Source of the DNA: Planctomycetaceae bacterium
GTDB taxonomy: Bacteria; Planctomycetota; PLA2
Assembly (NCBI GenBank): GCA_011525755.1
Contig: WYBS01000043.1
Location: 1 to 64,000, forward strand
DNA: 64,000 bases
Direction: 5' to 3'
The notes beneath the pieces were generated by a model. That model worked only from the letters and a program-made list of their open reading frames with translations, did no database searches and had not been told where the DNA came from. The position numbers and the translations under genes are program-made. Positions 50,026 through 58,727 of this stretch are shown here, piece by piece. The number at the start of each line of letters is the position of its first letter. Within the stretch, counting starts at the first letter, position 1.

Positions 50026-51795
50026 ATGGAGCACGCGCTTCCCCTCGGCCTCGCGAGCGTCGTCATCCTCGGCGCGCTGGCGCAGTGGATCGGATGGCGG
50101 ATCCGGATGCCCGCGATCCTGCTCCTCCTCGTCTTCGGGTTCCTCGCCGGCCCCGACGTGGCGGGGCTGATCGACCCCGACGCGATGTTCGGCGCGCTCC
50201 TCGTGCCGCTTGTCTCCCTCTCGGTCGCCTTCATCCTCTTCGAGGGGGCGCTCACGCTCAACGTGCGCGAGCTGGGCGAGCACCGGGGCGTCGTCCTCCG
50301 GCTCATCACCCTCGGTGCGCTCGTCGGCTGGCTCGTGACGGCGTGGCTCGCGGCGCCGCTCCTCGGGATCCCTCGCGCGCTCGCGCTCCTCGTCGGCGCC
50401 ATCCTCACGCTCAGCGGCCCGACCGTCGTGCTGCCGATCCTCCGCCAGGTGCGGCCCGCGGGGAGGGTCGGCCCGATCCTCAAGTGGGAGGGGATCCTGA
50501 TCGACCCCGTCGGCGCGAGCCTCGCCGTGCTCGTGTTCGAGGGCATCGTGGCGGGCGGCGGCCTCGAGCCCGCGCTGGGCCGCGCGGCGGTCGGGATCGT
50601 GAAGACGGCCGCCGCCGGCGGCCTCGTCGGCGCCGCCGGGGCGTGGGCGCTCGTAGCCGTGCTCCGGCGCTACTGGATCCCGGACCACCTGCACGCGCTC
50701 GTCGCGCTGGCGCTCGCCGTCGCGGCCTACGCGGCCTCGAACGGGATGCAGGCCGAGAGCGGGCTCCTCGCGGTGACGCTCATGGGCGCGCTGCTCGCGC
50801 ACCAGCGCCAGGTCAACCTCCGCCACGTGCTCGAGTTCAAGGAGAACCTCCGTACGCTCGTCCTCTCCGCGCTCTTCCTGCTCCTCGCGGCGCGCGTGCG
50901 CGCGAGGGACCTCGCGGAGATCCCCTTCGGCGCCATCGTCTTCCTTGTGGCGCTGATCCTCGTCGTGCGGCCGCTCGTCGCGTTCGTGTGCACGATCGGG
51001 TCGGCGCTCTCGAGGGCGGAGCGCATCTTCATCATGGGCCTCGCGCCGCGCGGGGCGGTCGCGGCGACGGTCACCGCCGTCTTCGCGTACCGGCTCGAGG
51101 CGAGGGGATTCGAGGGGGCTTCGGGGGTCGTCGCGCCGATGTTCCTCGTCGTCGCGGGGACGGTCGCCGCCTACGGCCTCGGCGCCGGCCCGCTCGCGCA
51201 CCGTCTCGGCCTCGCGACCCCCGACCCCCAGGGCGTCCTCCTCATCGGCGCGCACCGCTTCGCGCGCGAGCTCGCGCGCGCGCTCCGCGAGCAGGGGCAC
51301 AGCGTGCTGCTCGTGGACACGAACCGCGCGAACGTCGCGCGGGCGCGTCTCGACGGGCTTCCGGTCCACGAGGGCAGTGCGCTCTCCGAGGAGGCGGACG
51401 AGGAGATCGAGCTCTCGGGGCTCGGGCGGGTCCTCGCGCTCACGCCGAACGACGAGACGAACGCGCTCTGCGCGCTCCACTACGTGCACCTCTTCGGCCG
51501 TCGCGAGATCTACCAGCTCTCCGCGGAGAAGCAGGCGATCGCCCCCGGCCTCCGCGGCCGCATCCTCTTCGGAAACGAATGGACCTATGACCGGCTGGAC
51601 GCGAGGGTCGAGGCCGGGGCGAAGGTCAAGGCGACGAGGCTCACCGGGGAGTTCGACTTCGCGAAGTGGCGGGTGGAGCACGGGGATGGCGCGGTCCCGC
51701 TCCTCTCGGTCTCGGGAGGCCGGATCACGGTCGGGACCATCGACCGGCCCCTCGCCCCGACGGCCGGCGACGTGCTGATCGGCCTCGTCGGATAG
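50026..51795 (+). CDS. Cation/proton antiporter (CPA1/CPA2) with TrkA-N domain
   Basis: 589 residues. About 12-13 membrane helices fill residues 1-395 (LPLVSLSVAFILFEGALTLNV and LKWEGILIDPVGASLAVLVFEG are Na+/H+ exchanger hallmarks; the Asp in GILIDPVG is in the ion site). A Rossmann RCK_N/TrkA-N domain follows (VLLIGAHRFARELARALREQGHSVLLVDTN), which binds nucleotides and may gate transport. No RCK_C domain is obvious. It probably exchanges Na+ or K+ for H+. TACACT (50011-50016) lies nine bases before the ATG. Confidence 0.9.
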   Translation: MEHALPLGLASVVILGALAQWIGWRIRMPAILLLLVFGFLAGPDVAGLIDPDAMFGALLVPLVSLSVAFILFEGALTLNVRELGEHRGVVLRLITLGALVGWLVTAWLAAPLLGIPRALALLVGAILTLSGPTVVLPILRQVRPAGRVGPILKWEGILIDPVGASLAVLVFEGIVAGGGLEPALGRAAVGIVKTAAAGGLVGAAGAWALVAVLRRYWIPDHLHALVALALAVAAYAASNGMQAESGLLAVTLMGALLAHQRQVNLRHVLEFKENLRTLVLSALFLLLAARVRARDLAEIPFGAIVFLVALILVVRPLVAFVCTIGSALSRAERIFIMGLAPRGAVAATVTAVFAYRLEARGFEGASGVVAPMFLVVAGTVAAYGLGAGPLAHRLGLATPDPQGVLLIGAHRFARELARALREQGHSVLLVDTNRANVARARLDGLPVHEGSALSEEADEEIELSGLGRVLALTPNDETNALCALHYVHLFGRREIYQLSAEKQAIAPGLRGRILFGNEWTYDRLDARVEAGAKVKATRLTGEFDFAKWRVEHGDGAVPLLSVSGGRITVGTIDRPLAPTAGDVLIGLVG

Positions 51796-51821
51796 CGCTG
51801 GCCCGCCGGGCGCACATGACC

Positions 51822-51827
51822 TAGAAT
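51822..51827 (+). promoter_or_regulatory. -10 of the degenerate peptidase gene
   Basis: TAGAAT followed by six bases and the ATG at 51834. Confidence 0.5.
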
Positions 51828-51833
51828 CGCGGC

Positions 51834-53195
51834 ATGGCGCGCCTGCTCGCGCTGCTCCTCCTCTGCGCGGCCCCTGCGCTCGCGCAGGACACGGGGGACG
51901 ACGAGAGCGGCATCAGCATCGACGAGGTGCCGACGGGGCCCGCGGAGGAGGAGGAGAAGCCCGCGGCGGAGGCGAAGCCGGAGCGCACGACCGCGTTCCC
52001 CGCCCGCGAGCCCGGCAAGAAGGTCGCGACCGTCGAGATCAAGAGGAAGGTCTACACGCTCGACCTGCCCGCGGACTGGGTGCTCTTCGAGGAGGACGAC
52101 AAGGAAGCGGAGCTCAGCTGGGACGTGCTGCTGCCGGGCTCCTCGAAGCGCGCCGGGCTGTGGCTCGTCCGCAGGAACGGCTGGGATCCCCGCTCCTGGC
52201 CCCACCACCACGCGCAGTGGGTGCAGCAGGAGAAGCCGGACCACAGGACCGAGGTCCGCACGAAGCCGCGCCCGCGGGCCATCGTGCACCGGACGGTGAA
52301 CGCCGAGGAGTGGACCGACGGGTACTTCTGCCTGTCGGTCAGGAACAACTTCTTCCTCCTCCACATCTCCTGCGCGACCGCGGACTTCGCGCAGGCGGAG
52401 ACGGACCTCCTGGCGGCCGCGGACTCCTTCCGGGCGAAGGTGGAGATCTGGCCGCCCGTCCCCACGACGTACGAGAGGTCGGGGGAGGGGGTGTGGCTCG
52501 TCGCCCGCGCGCCGGAGGTGGCCGCCTCGATCACGCCGCTCGTGAAGGCGCTCAGGGACACGGAGAAGCGCTTCCGTCGCGAGCACGGGCCGCTGCCGAA
52601 GAGCGACGCGCCGCTCGTCGTCCTCGTGCACAACTCGAAGTCGCAGGGGGCGAAGCTCGATCCTCGCGTCGGCGAGAGCTCGACCGACTTCCACTCCGAC
52701 GGGTCGGACCGCCGCCTCTTCGCGATCCCGTTCCCGAAGGAGAACGAGGACCAGGAGTCGAGGCTCGTCGGCGAGGCGACCGGGCTGCTCTTCTTCGCGC
52801 GATACGGCGACTGGAGGCCGGACTGGGTCTTCCGCGGCGAGTCGATCCTCGCGAGCGCCGAGGCGCGCACCGGGATGCCCCTGCCGAGCCTCGATGAGGG
52901 GTACCTCGGCTGGTACTCGACGATCCGGTTCCACAAGCTGAGCGAGCTCGAGGAGCTGCGCAAGCGCGACCCCGACGAGTGGGTGCACGAGGCGCTCTTC
53001 TACGTGATCGGGCTCCGCGAGGGGAAGTACAGGAAGCAGTACAAGGCGTTCCTCGACGAGTTCGCGGAGACCGCGGACGGCCCCGGCGCCCTCGAACGCC
53101 ACCTCGGCTCGATCCCGGAGCAGGACCTCATCGACGCGACGAACCACTACGTGACGACCCGCATCCGCGAGGAGAAGCGCAAGCACAAGCACTAG
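51834..53195 (+). CDS. Exported protein with a degenerate peptidase-MA-like C-terminal half
   Basis: 453 residues with a signal peptide (LLALLLLCAAPALA). A charged linker and a beta-rich N-terminal domain (60-190) precede a C-terminal half whose order resembles DUF1570/peptidase MA proteins of Planctomycetes: LVVLVHNSKSQ..., RLVGEATGLLFFARYGDWRPDWVFRGESILAS, then a helical end. The zinc motif HExxH expected in the first of those helices is missing (VGEATG). I infer a dead or non-metal relative. TAGAAT lies six bases before the ATG. Its stop lies inside a CTAG palindrome shared with the convergent methyltransferase gene. Confidence 0.6.
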   Translation: MARLLALLLLCAAPALAQDTGDDESGISIDEVPTGPAEEEEKPAAEAKPERTTAFPAREPGKKVATVEIKRKVYTLDLPADWVLFEEDDKEAELSWDVLLPGSSKRAGLWLVRRNGWDPRSWPHHHAQWVQQEKPDHRTEVRTKPRPRAIVHRTVNAEEWTDGYFCLSVRNNFFLLHISCATADFAQAETDLLAAADSFRAKVEIWPPVPTTYERSGEGVWLVARAPEVAASITPLVKALRDTEKRFRREHGPLPKSDAPLVVLVHNSKSQGAKLDPRVGESSTDFHSDGSDRRLFAIPFPKENEDQESRLVGEATGLLFFARYGDWRPDWVFRGESILASAEARTGMPLPSLDEGYLGWYSTIRFHKLSELEELRKRDPDEWVHEALFYVIGLREGKYRKQYKAFLDEFAETADGPGALERHLGSIPEQDLIDATNHYVTTRIREEKRKHKH

Positions 53196-53206
53196 GCTAG
53201 CCTAGC
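53193..53206. repeat. CTAG palindrome containing two convergent stops
   Basis: CTAGGCTAGCCTAG is a perfect 14-base palindrome that provides TAG to the degenerate peptidase gene and to the methyltransferase gene on the other strand. Confidence 0.5.
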
Positions 53207-54266
53207 GCGACGTGCGGTCGAGCGTCGCGACCACCTCGACGTGCGGCGTCCGCGGGAAGAGGTCGAAGCCCTTGAGCTCCGTCGCCTCGTAGCCGGGAAA
53301 CATCGGCAGCTCCGTCGCGAGCGCCTTCGGGTTGCAGGAGACGTAGAGGATCCTCCGCGGCGCCGCGCGCACGATCGCGTGGATCGCCCGGCCCCCGAGC
53401 CCCCCCCGCGGCGGATCGAGGATCACCGTGTCGCACGCGCGCAGGAACCCCGCCGCGTCGCCCGCCTCGAAGCGGGCCGCGATCCCGTTCAGCTCCGCGT
53501 TCGCGCGCGCGAAGCCGATCGCCTCCTCCACGACGTCGACGCCCGTCACCGACGCCGCGCGCGGCGCCGCCGCGAGCGCGAAGCCGCCGACGCCGCAGAA
53601 GAGGTCCAGGACGTCGCCGAGGACCCGCTCCGCGACGTGCGCGTAGAGCCGCTCCGTCTGCCACGGGTTCGCCTGGAAGAACGAGTTCGGCCCGAAGCGC
53701 AGGCGCAGCGCGCCGATCCGCTCCTCGATCCAGCCGCGGCCGCGCGTCTCGACGACGTCGCCCGTCGAGACGTCGGCGCGCCGCCCGCTCGATGCCCAGA
53801 CGACGGAATCCGCCCAGCCCTCCGCCTCGTCGAGGAGCGGGCGCACGAGCGGCTCGGTGCCGTTGGTGAGGAGGATGAGCATCCGCTCGCCCGAGACCGG
53901 TGCCTCGCGCACCGTGATGTAGCGGAGGTACCCGACGCCCGCGGTGTAGACGTACGACTTGAGGCCGAGCCGCTTCGCCGCCTCCTTCGCGCGGAGCACG
54001 AGCGTGAACGCCTCGGGGCTCACGAGCAGGCACTCCTCGAGGTCGAGGACGCCGCGCGGGTCGCCGCGCTTCCGGAGCCCGAGCTTGTTCCACGCGAAGA
54101 CGTAGTCCATCCGCGTGCGGTAGTGGAGATCGCGCGGCGACGGGACCACGAGGACGTGCCGGCCGAGCGCCTCGGCGAGCGCCGCCTCCTTGCGGGCGAC
54201 CTCCTCCCCGTACGGGAGATCCTGCGTGGCGCAGCCGCCGCAGATGCCGAAGTGGCGGCACAGCAT
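53202..54266 (-). CDS. RNA (uracil-C5)-methyltransferase, TrmA/RlmD family
   Basis: 354 residues. The N-terminus has the [4Fe-4S] cysteines Cys3, Cys9 and Cys12 (CRHFGICGGC) with a fourth at Cys79. The SAM fold reads LDLFCGVGGFALAAA, the catalytic Cys is in YVSCNPKALA, and DPPRGGL is the motif IV. No TRAM domain, so it is the shorter type. It methylates a uridine of rRNA or tRNA; which one cannot be decided. GATAAT (54280-54275) lies eight bases before the ATG, and DinB starts divergently 30 bases away. Confidence 0.88.
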   Translation of the reverse strand: MLCRHFGICGGCATQDLPYGEEVARKEAALAEALGRHVLVVPSPRDLHYRTRMDYVFAWNKLGLRKRGDPRGVLDLEECLLVSPEAFTLVLRAKEAAKRLGLKSYVYTAGVGYLRYITVREAPVSGERMLILLTNGTEPLVRPLLDEAEGWADSVVWASSGRRADVSTGDVVETRGRGWIEERIGALRLRFGPNSFFQANPWQTERLYAHVAERVLGDVLDLFCGVGGFALAAAPRAASVTGVDVVEEAIGFARANAELNGIAARFEAGDAAGFLRACDTVILDPPRGGLGGRAIHAIVRAAPRRILYVSCNPKALATELPMFPGYEATELKGFDLFPRTPHVEVVATLDRTSR

Positions 54267-54295
54267 GGCGCGGCATTATCGGCGAAACTGTCCGC

Positions 54296-54805
54296 ATGCA
54301 AGCCTGGTTCACGAGGGAATCCGCGCGGTACCTCCGCGAGGTCTATCTCCCGCGCCTCCGCCATGCGCTCGACACGCTCCCCGAGGAGGACCTCTGGTGG
54401 CGGCCGCACGGGAAGGCGACGAGCGTCGGCAACCTCCTCCTCCACCTCGAGGGGAACATCCGGCAGTGGATCCTCGGGGGCCTCGGGGGCGCGCCCGACC
54501 GGCGACGCCGTTCCGAGGAGTTCGCACGGCGCGAGGGGGGCACGAAGGCCGAGCTCATGGGCGCGCTCGCCGCGACCATCGGGGAGGCGGCCCAGGTCGT
54601 CGAGAACCGGATCGCACTCGACCGGAGCCTCACGATCCAGGGCTTCGACACGAGCCCGCGCGAGGCGATCTACCACGTCGTCGAGCACCTCTCCTGGCAC
54701 ACGGGCCAGATCGTCTGGATCGCGAAGATGCGCGCCGGCGAGGGGCACGGCATCGCGTTCTACGACGACGCGAAGCTCGAACGGCCCCCCGGTCAGCCGA
54801 CGTAG
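54296..54805 (+). CDS. DinB family protein
   Basis: 169 residues of the four-helix DinB/DUF1572 fold. The metal-site histidines are in LLLHLEGNIRQWIL (about residue 51) and VVEHLSWHTGQIVWI (about 123 and 127). Members are metal-dependent enzymes such as thiol transferases for bacillithiol or mycothiol, or are induced by DNA damage; the substrate here is unknown. Its last 13 bases overlap the end of the TgpA-like gene on the opposite strand. Confidence 0.82.
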   Translation: MQAWFTRESARYLREVYLPRLRHALDTLPEEDLWWRPHGKATSVGNLLLHLEGNIRQWILGGLGGAPDRRRRSEEFARREGGTKAELMGALAATIGEAAQVVENRIALDRSLTIQGFDTSPREAIYHVVEHLSWHTGQIVWIAKMRAGEGHGIAFYDDAKLERPPGQPT

Positions 54806-56706
54806 CGCGCCTGCTCGTGCACGGCGGTCGCGACTTCCAGCTCCCGCAGTCCTTCCGCGGGATAGGCGGTCCTCCGCGCCCGCGCGAGCAGCTCACGCGG
54901 CGTCTCCGTGGGCCCGAGCTCGAGCTTCAGCCTCCGCAGCGCCTTCCGGTACGCACGGCCGTGCGGTTCCTCGCGGCGCCGGCGCCGGAGGCGCCCCGCG
55001 ACGACGACGAGCGCGAGCGCGACGGAGAAGAGCGCGGCGTCGCCCGGGCTTCGCGCGATGCGCCCCGGCAGCGCGCCGAACCACGCGAACAGGGTCTCCC
55101 GCGCCTCGGTGTTGAACCCGGCGACGGCGGCCCAGATGCGCTCCGCCGTCTGCCGTACGGAATCCAGGAACCCGCGCGCCTGCACCGCGCCTCCGGCTCC
55201 CGCGGGCGTGGCGTCGAGGGTCATCCACCCCGCCTCGGGGTCGAGCACCTCGACCCACGCGTGGGCGTGCTGCGCGCGCACGGTGAGGAGGCCATCCTGT
55301 GCGTTGGTCTCGTCGGAGCGGTAGCCGGTGACGACGCGGCACGGGATCCCCTCGAGACGCAGCGTGACCGCGAGCGCGGTCGCGAAATACTCGCAATGCG
55401 CGCCGGCGCCGCCGCGGAGGAACTCCGCGAGGGAGCGGGCGCCGCCCGAGGCGCCGGGGACGAGATAGGGGAAACGCGCGGCGATGGCGCTGCGGAAACG
55501 CTCGGCGACGACATGCTGGGGGGCTCCGGGGGCGATGCCCCGCTTCAGCTCGTGGCGGAGGTCGTAGGCCTCCTGCGGCACCGCGCGCGCGTCGAGCGCG
55601 ATGTGCACGCCGACGCCCGCCGGGTCCCGCCGACCGCCCGGCGTCGCCGGCTTCGCCATCTCGACCGTGTACCGGACCGGCCGCCGCTGCCCGGTGAGGA
55701 TCCGCCGGAAGTTGCCGTCGGGCTGCGGCGCCGCGTCGACGTCGGGACTCCGCAGCTCGAGGCGCCGCGCGTCGAGCGGCGTGAAGAGGCGCGGCGCGTC
55801 GGGATCGACGAGGTAGACGTCCATCGTCCGGCCGGCGGACGGGAGCGTGCGCGTCCAGAGTCCCCGGCCGCCGCACCACGCGGCGTCCTGGTGCACGCCG
55901 CGCGCGGCGCGCCACCCCTGGCCGTCGAATACGTCGAGCGCCGCGCCGCGCCAGTAGAGGGGCGGCGCGGACCCGTCCGACGACCGGGCGGTCATGACGA
56001 TCCGGCTGCTCTGCGTGACCTGTCCCGACTGCTCGAGGTCGATCCGGTCCGAGAACGCGACCTCGAGCGCGCCGGGCGCCTTGAGGCCGAGCGTCTCGCC
56101 GAGGAGCCCGCGGCGGCCGAAGTCGCGCGGAACGACGAGGAAGAGGGCGAGCGTGAGCGCGAGGACGCCGGCGCTGCGGACGAGACCGCTCCGGACGATC
56201 GCGGGGACGAGCGAAGGCGTGCCCTCGACCCCGGCGCGCGAGAGCGCGAGAAGCTGCATCGACACCACGAGCAGCGGCGCGTAGACGAGCAGCACGAGCG
56301 AGTAGCCGAGGTCCAGCGAGAGGAAGCTCGTCACGACCGCGATGAGGAACGAGTTGAAGAAGAGGAGGTCGGGCTTCTGCGCGTCGGAGAGGTTGTTCAC
56401 GAGGTGGACCTGGCAGAGCGCCGCGAGCAGGAGGCCGTCCTCGAGGAGGAAGGCGACGCCGGCGTAGGTCACGTGGCGCACGAGCAGCGCGAACGTGCCG
56501 AGGACCGACAGGTTCCAGAGCAGGCGGACCGAGACGAACCGCGCCAGCCGGAGCAGCCACGGCGACGCGAGCGTGAGGCCGAAGAGCGGCCCGAGCCACA
56601 GCCAGCGCGCGGCCTCGGTGGTCCGCACGAAGAGGAGGCTCGCGAGGACGAGCGAGATCATGCAGGCCCGCAGGGCCCGCCGCATGCCTTCGCCCCCACT
56701 GCTCAT
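54793..56706 (-). CDS. TgpA-like membrane transglutaminase
   Basis: 637 residues. About six membrane helices lie in the first 200 residues, then a soluble region with a transglutaminase core: Cys in AGAHCEYFATALAVTLRLEG, His in AQHAHAWVEVLD, Asp in MTLDATPAG, a complete triad. One more helix (ALFSVALALVVVAG) and a cytoplasmic tail follow. It is the last gene of a MoxR-DUF58-TgpA operon with overlapping starts and stops (ATGA). TgpA-type proteins act at the membrane, perhaps in cross-linking or processing of periplasmic proteins; the Pseudomonas homologue is essential. Confidence 0.88.
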   Translation of the reverse strand: MSSGGEGMRRALRACMISLVLASLLFVRTTEAARWLWLGPLFGLTLASPWLLRLARFVSVRLLWNLSVLGTFALLVRHVTYAGVAFLLEDGLLLAALCQVHLVNNLSDAQKPDLLFFNSFLIAVVTSFLSLDLGYSLVLLVYAPLLVVSMQLLALSRAGVEGTPSLVPAIVRSGLVRSAGVLALTLALFLVVPRDFGRRGLLGETLGLKAPGALEVAFSDRIDLEQSGQVTQSSRIVMTARSSDGSAPPLYWRGAALDVFDGQGWRAARGVHQDAAWCGGRGLWTRTLPSAGRTMDVYLVDPDAPRLFTPLDARRLELRSPDVDAAPQPDGNFRRILTGQRRPVRYTVEMAKPATPGGRRDPAGVGVHIALDARAVPQEAYDLRHELKRGIAPGAPQHVVAERFRSAIAARFPYLVPGASGGARSLAEFLRGGAGAHCEYFATALAVTLRLEGIPCRVVTGYRSDETNAQDGLLTVRAQHAHAWVEVLDPEAGWMTLDATPAGAGGAVQARGFLDSVRQTAERIWAAVAGFNTEARETLFAWFGALPGRIARSPGDAALFSVALALVVVAGRLRRRRREEPHGRAYRKALRRLKLELGPTETPRELLARARRTAYPAEGLRELEVATAVHEQARYVG

Positions 56707-57656
56707 GCGGCCCCCTTCCGCCGCGGCAGCCGCAGCACGGCGGGCGAGACCGGGGGCGGCGGCGGCCCGCCCTCTGGCAGCGGCGAGGCGGCCGCGAGGA
56801 AGCGGAAGAGCTCCCTCCACGGCCGGTGCGAGCCGCCGAAGGTCGCCGAGAGGCCCTGGCTGTGGACGGTCAGGACCTCCTTCTGCTCCTTCGCGGCGTG
56901 GGCGAGCGCGCTCACGGCGGAGAGGCCCTCCTCGAGCTCCTCCCCTGTCGCGCGCAGGTCGAGCACGACCTCGTGTCCGGACCCCGTGCCCCCCTCCCAC
57001 TCCTTGATCACGAGCGTGCCCCTCCGCGCGCTCGCCTTCCAGTGGACGAGCCTCAGCTCGTCGCCCGGGCGGTACTCGCGGAGCTCGCTCGGCTGGAGGA
57101 AGCCGTGCGCCGAGCCGAGCATGTCGTAGAGCTCGCCGACGCCGCCGCCCGCGCCGCGCGACGTCGCGAGCGCGAGCGGCGCGGGGTAGACGACCACCTC
57201 CGCGGGCGCGGCGATCGCGCGCCGCGCCTTCCAGAGGCCGAGCGGCCACGTCGATGCGATCCGTGCCGCGCGCACCCGGTAGAGGCCGCGCGGGAGCGGC
57301 GGCACCGGGAGCGCGAGCTTCGCCTCGCCCTCCGCGAGCCCGAGCGCGGCGCGCAGGGTCCCAAGGGCCCCCTCCAACTCCACCTCCACGGCGACCGCCC
57401 ACCGCCGCCGCCCGGCCGCGACGACGGCGAGGCCCGCCCCGCCCGCGCCCGCGGGCATCGGCTGGATCTCCTCCACGCGGCCCGAGGCCCCCGCGAGGTT
57501 CGCGCGCGCCGCGAGCAGGTCAAAGGCGCCGAGGATCGTGAGGAAGAGGAGGAGGAGGAAGAAGAGGTTCGCGTAGGGCGCCGCGAAGAACGCCGCGACG
57601 AGCAGGAAAAAGAAGAGCGCCGTGCGGACGCCGAGGCCCGTCGGTCTGAGGCTCAC
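56703..57656 (-). CDS. DUF58 protein
   Basis: 317 residues from a GTG overlapping the MoxR stop (GTGA). Two membrane helices near the N-terminus (TALFFFLLVAAFFAAPYANLFFLLLLFLTILG), then a DUF58 core with the LREYRPGDELRLVHWKASARRGTLVIKE signature at about residues 200-230 and a VWA-like DLRATGEELEEGLSAVSALA stretch. DUF58 proteins are partners of MoxR ATPases in assembling envelope or metal complexes. The ATGA overlap to the transglutaminase makes a tight three-gene unit. Confidence 0.9.
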   Translation of the reverse strand: MSLRPTGLGVRTALFFFLLVAAFFAAPYANLFFLLLLFLTILGAFDLLAARANLAGASGRVEEIQPMPAGAGGAGLAVVAAGRRRWAVAVEVELEGALGTLRAALGLAEGEAKLALPVPPLPRGLYRVRAARIASTWPLGLWKARRAIAAPAEVVVYPAPLALATSRGAGGGVGELYDMLGSAHGFLQPSELREYRPGDELRLVHWKASARRGTLVIKEWEGGTGSGHEVVLDLRATGEELEEGLSAVSALAHAAKEQKEVLTVHSQGLSATFGGSHRPWRELFRFLAAASPLPEGGPPPPPVSPAVLRLPRRKGAA

Positions 57657-58582
57657 AGCTCCACGGGGACGCTCTTCAGGACGCGCTCGAGGAGCGCGCC
57701 CGCGTCCCCGCCTCCCTTGAGCACGAGACGGTGGGCGAGCGCGGGGCCCGCGAGCGCCTTCAGGTCGTCGGGCAGCACGTAGTCGCGCCCGTCGAGGAAG
57801 GCGCGCGCGCGCGCGGCCCGGAGCCACGCGAGCGCGGCGCGCGGCGAGAGCCCGAGCGCTATCGCCTCGTCCTCGCGCGTGGCCGCGACGACCTGGTAGG
57901 CGTAGCGCGCGACGGGCTCGCTGACCCTCGCTCGGTGCGCGCCCTCCATGAGGCCCCTGAGCGCGTCGGCGGTGATCACCGGCGCCGTCTCCGCGAGCAC
58001 GGCCTCCGGGTCGCGGCCGAGGTAGAGGCGCAGCTCTCCGTCGGCGGCCGGGTAGGTCATCGTGACGCGCACGAGGAAGCGGTCGAGCGCCGCCTCGGGC
58101 ACGGGGTACGTGCCGTGGAACTCGATCGGGTTCCGCGTCGCGAGGACGAAGAAGGGGTCGGCGAGCGTCACCGGATTCCCCTCGACCGAGACGTGGCCGT
58201 TCTCCATCGCCTCGAGGAGGCAGGAGAGCGTGCGCGGGCTCGTGCGGTTGATCTCGTCGGCGAGGACGACGTTCGTGAAGAGCGGCCCCTTCACGAAGTC
58301 GAACTCCTCGCGGCCCGGGCGCCACACGGACGACCCGAGGATGTCACTGGGCATCAGGTCGTTCGTGAACTGGATGCGCTTGAACTCGAGGCCGACGAGC
58401 TTCGCGATCGTGCGGGCGAGGAGCGTCTTCCCGGTGCCGGGGATGCCCTCGATGAGCACGTGACCCTTCGCGAGCAGCGCGACGAGCACGGGCTCCACCA
58501 CCGATTCGGGCAGGACGAGGACCTCTCCGAGCCTCCGCCGGATCTCCTGCCCCGCCTCTTTGACGTCCACGACGCGGGCCAT
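57653..58582 (-). CDS. MoxR-type AAA+ ATPase
   Basis: 309 residues from the ATG at 58582, chosen for the GGAGG site seven bases upstream. Walker A GIPGTGKTLLA, Walker B VVLADEIN, sensor 1 VLATRNPIE and the R-finger region are intact, giving the MoxR signature NRTSPRTLSCLLEAMENGHV. It is a chaperone ATPase that works with the DUF58 and TgpA-like proteins encoded downstream. First gene of the operon; the divergent exosortase begins 145 bases away. Confidence 0.92.
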   Translation of the reverse strand: MARVVDVKEAGQEIRRRLGEVLVLPESVVEPVLVALLAKGHVLIEGIPGTGKTLLARTIAKLVGLEFKRIQFTNDLMPSDILGSSVWRPGREEFDFVKGPLFTNVVLADEINRTSPRTLSCLLEAMENGHVSVEGNPVTLADPFFVLATRNPIEFHGTYPVPEAALDRFLVRVTMTYPAADGELRLYLGRDPEAVLAETAPVITADALRGLMEGAHRARVSEPVARYAYQVVAATREDEAIALGLSPRAALAWLRAARARAFLDGRDYVLPDDLKALAGPALAHRLVLKGGGDAGALLERVLKSVPVEL

Positions 58583-58727
58583 CGGCAGCCTCCATCGGCA
58601 AAAACCCGGGGGGAACAAAAACGTCCAAATCGCGCGACACGGGAGGCGGAAGAGGGGGGGCGCGGGGGGGAGGCACGGCAATTGCGCCGGGGCCCCGTGC
58701 GGGCAGACCCGCGCAATCGCTCACCAG

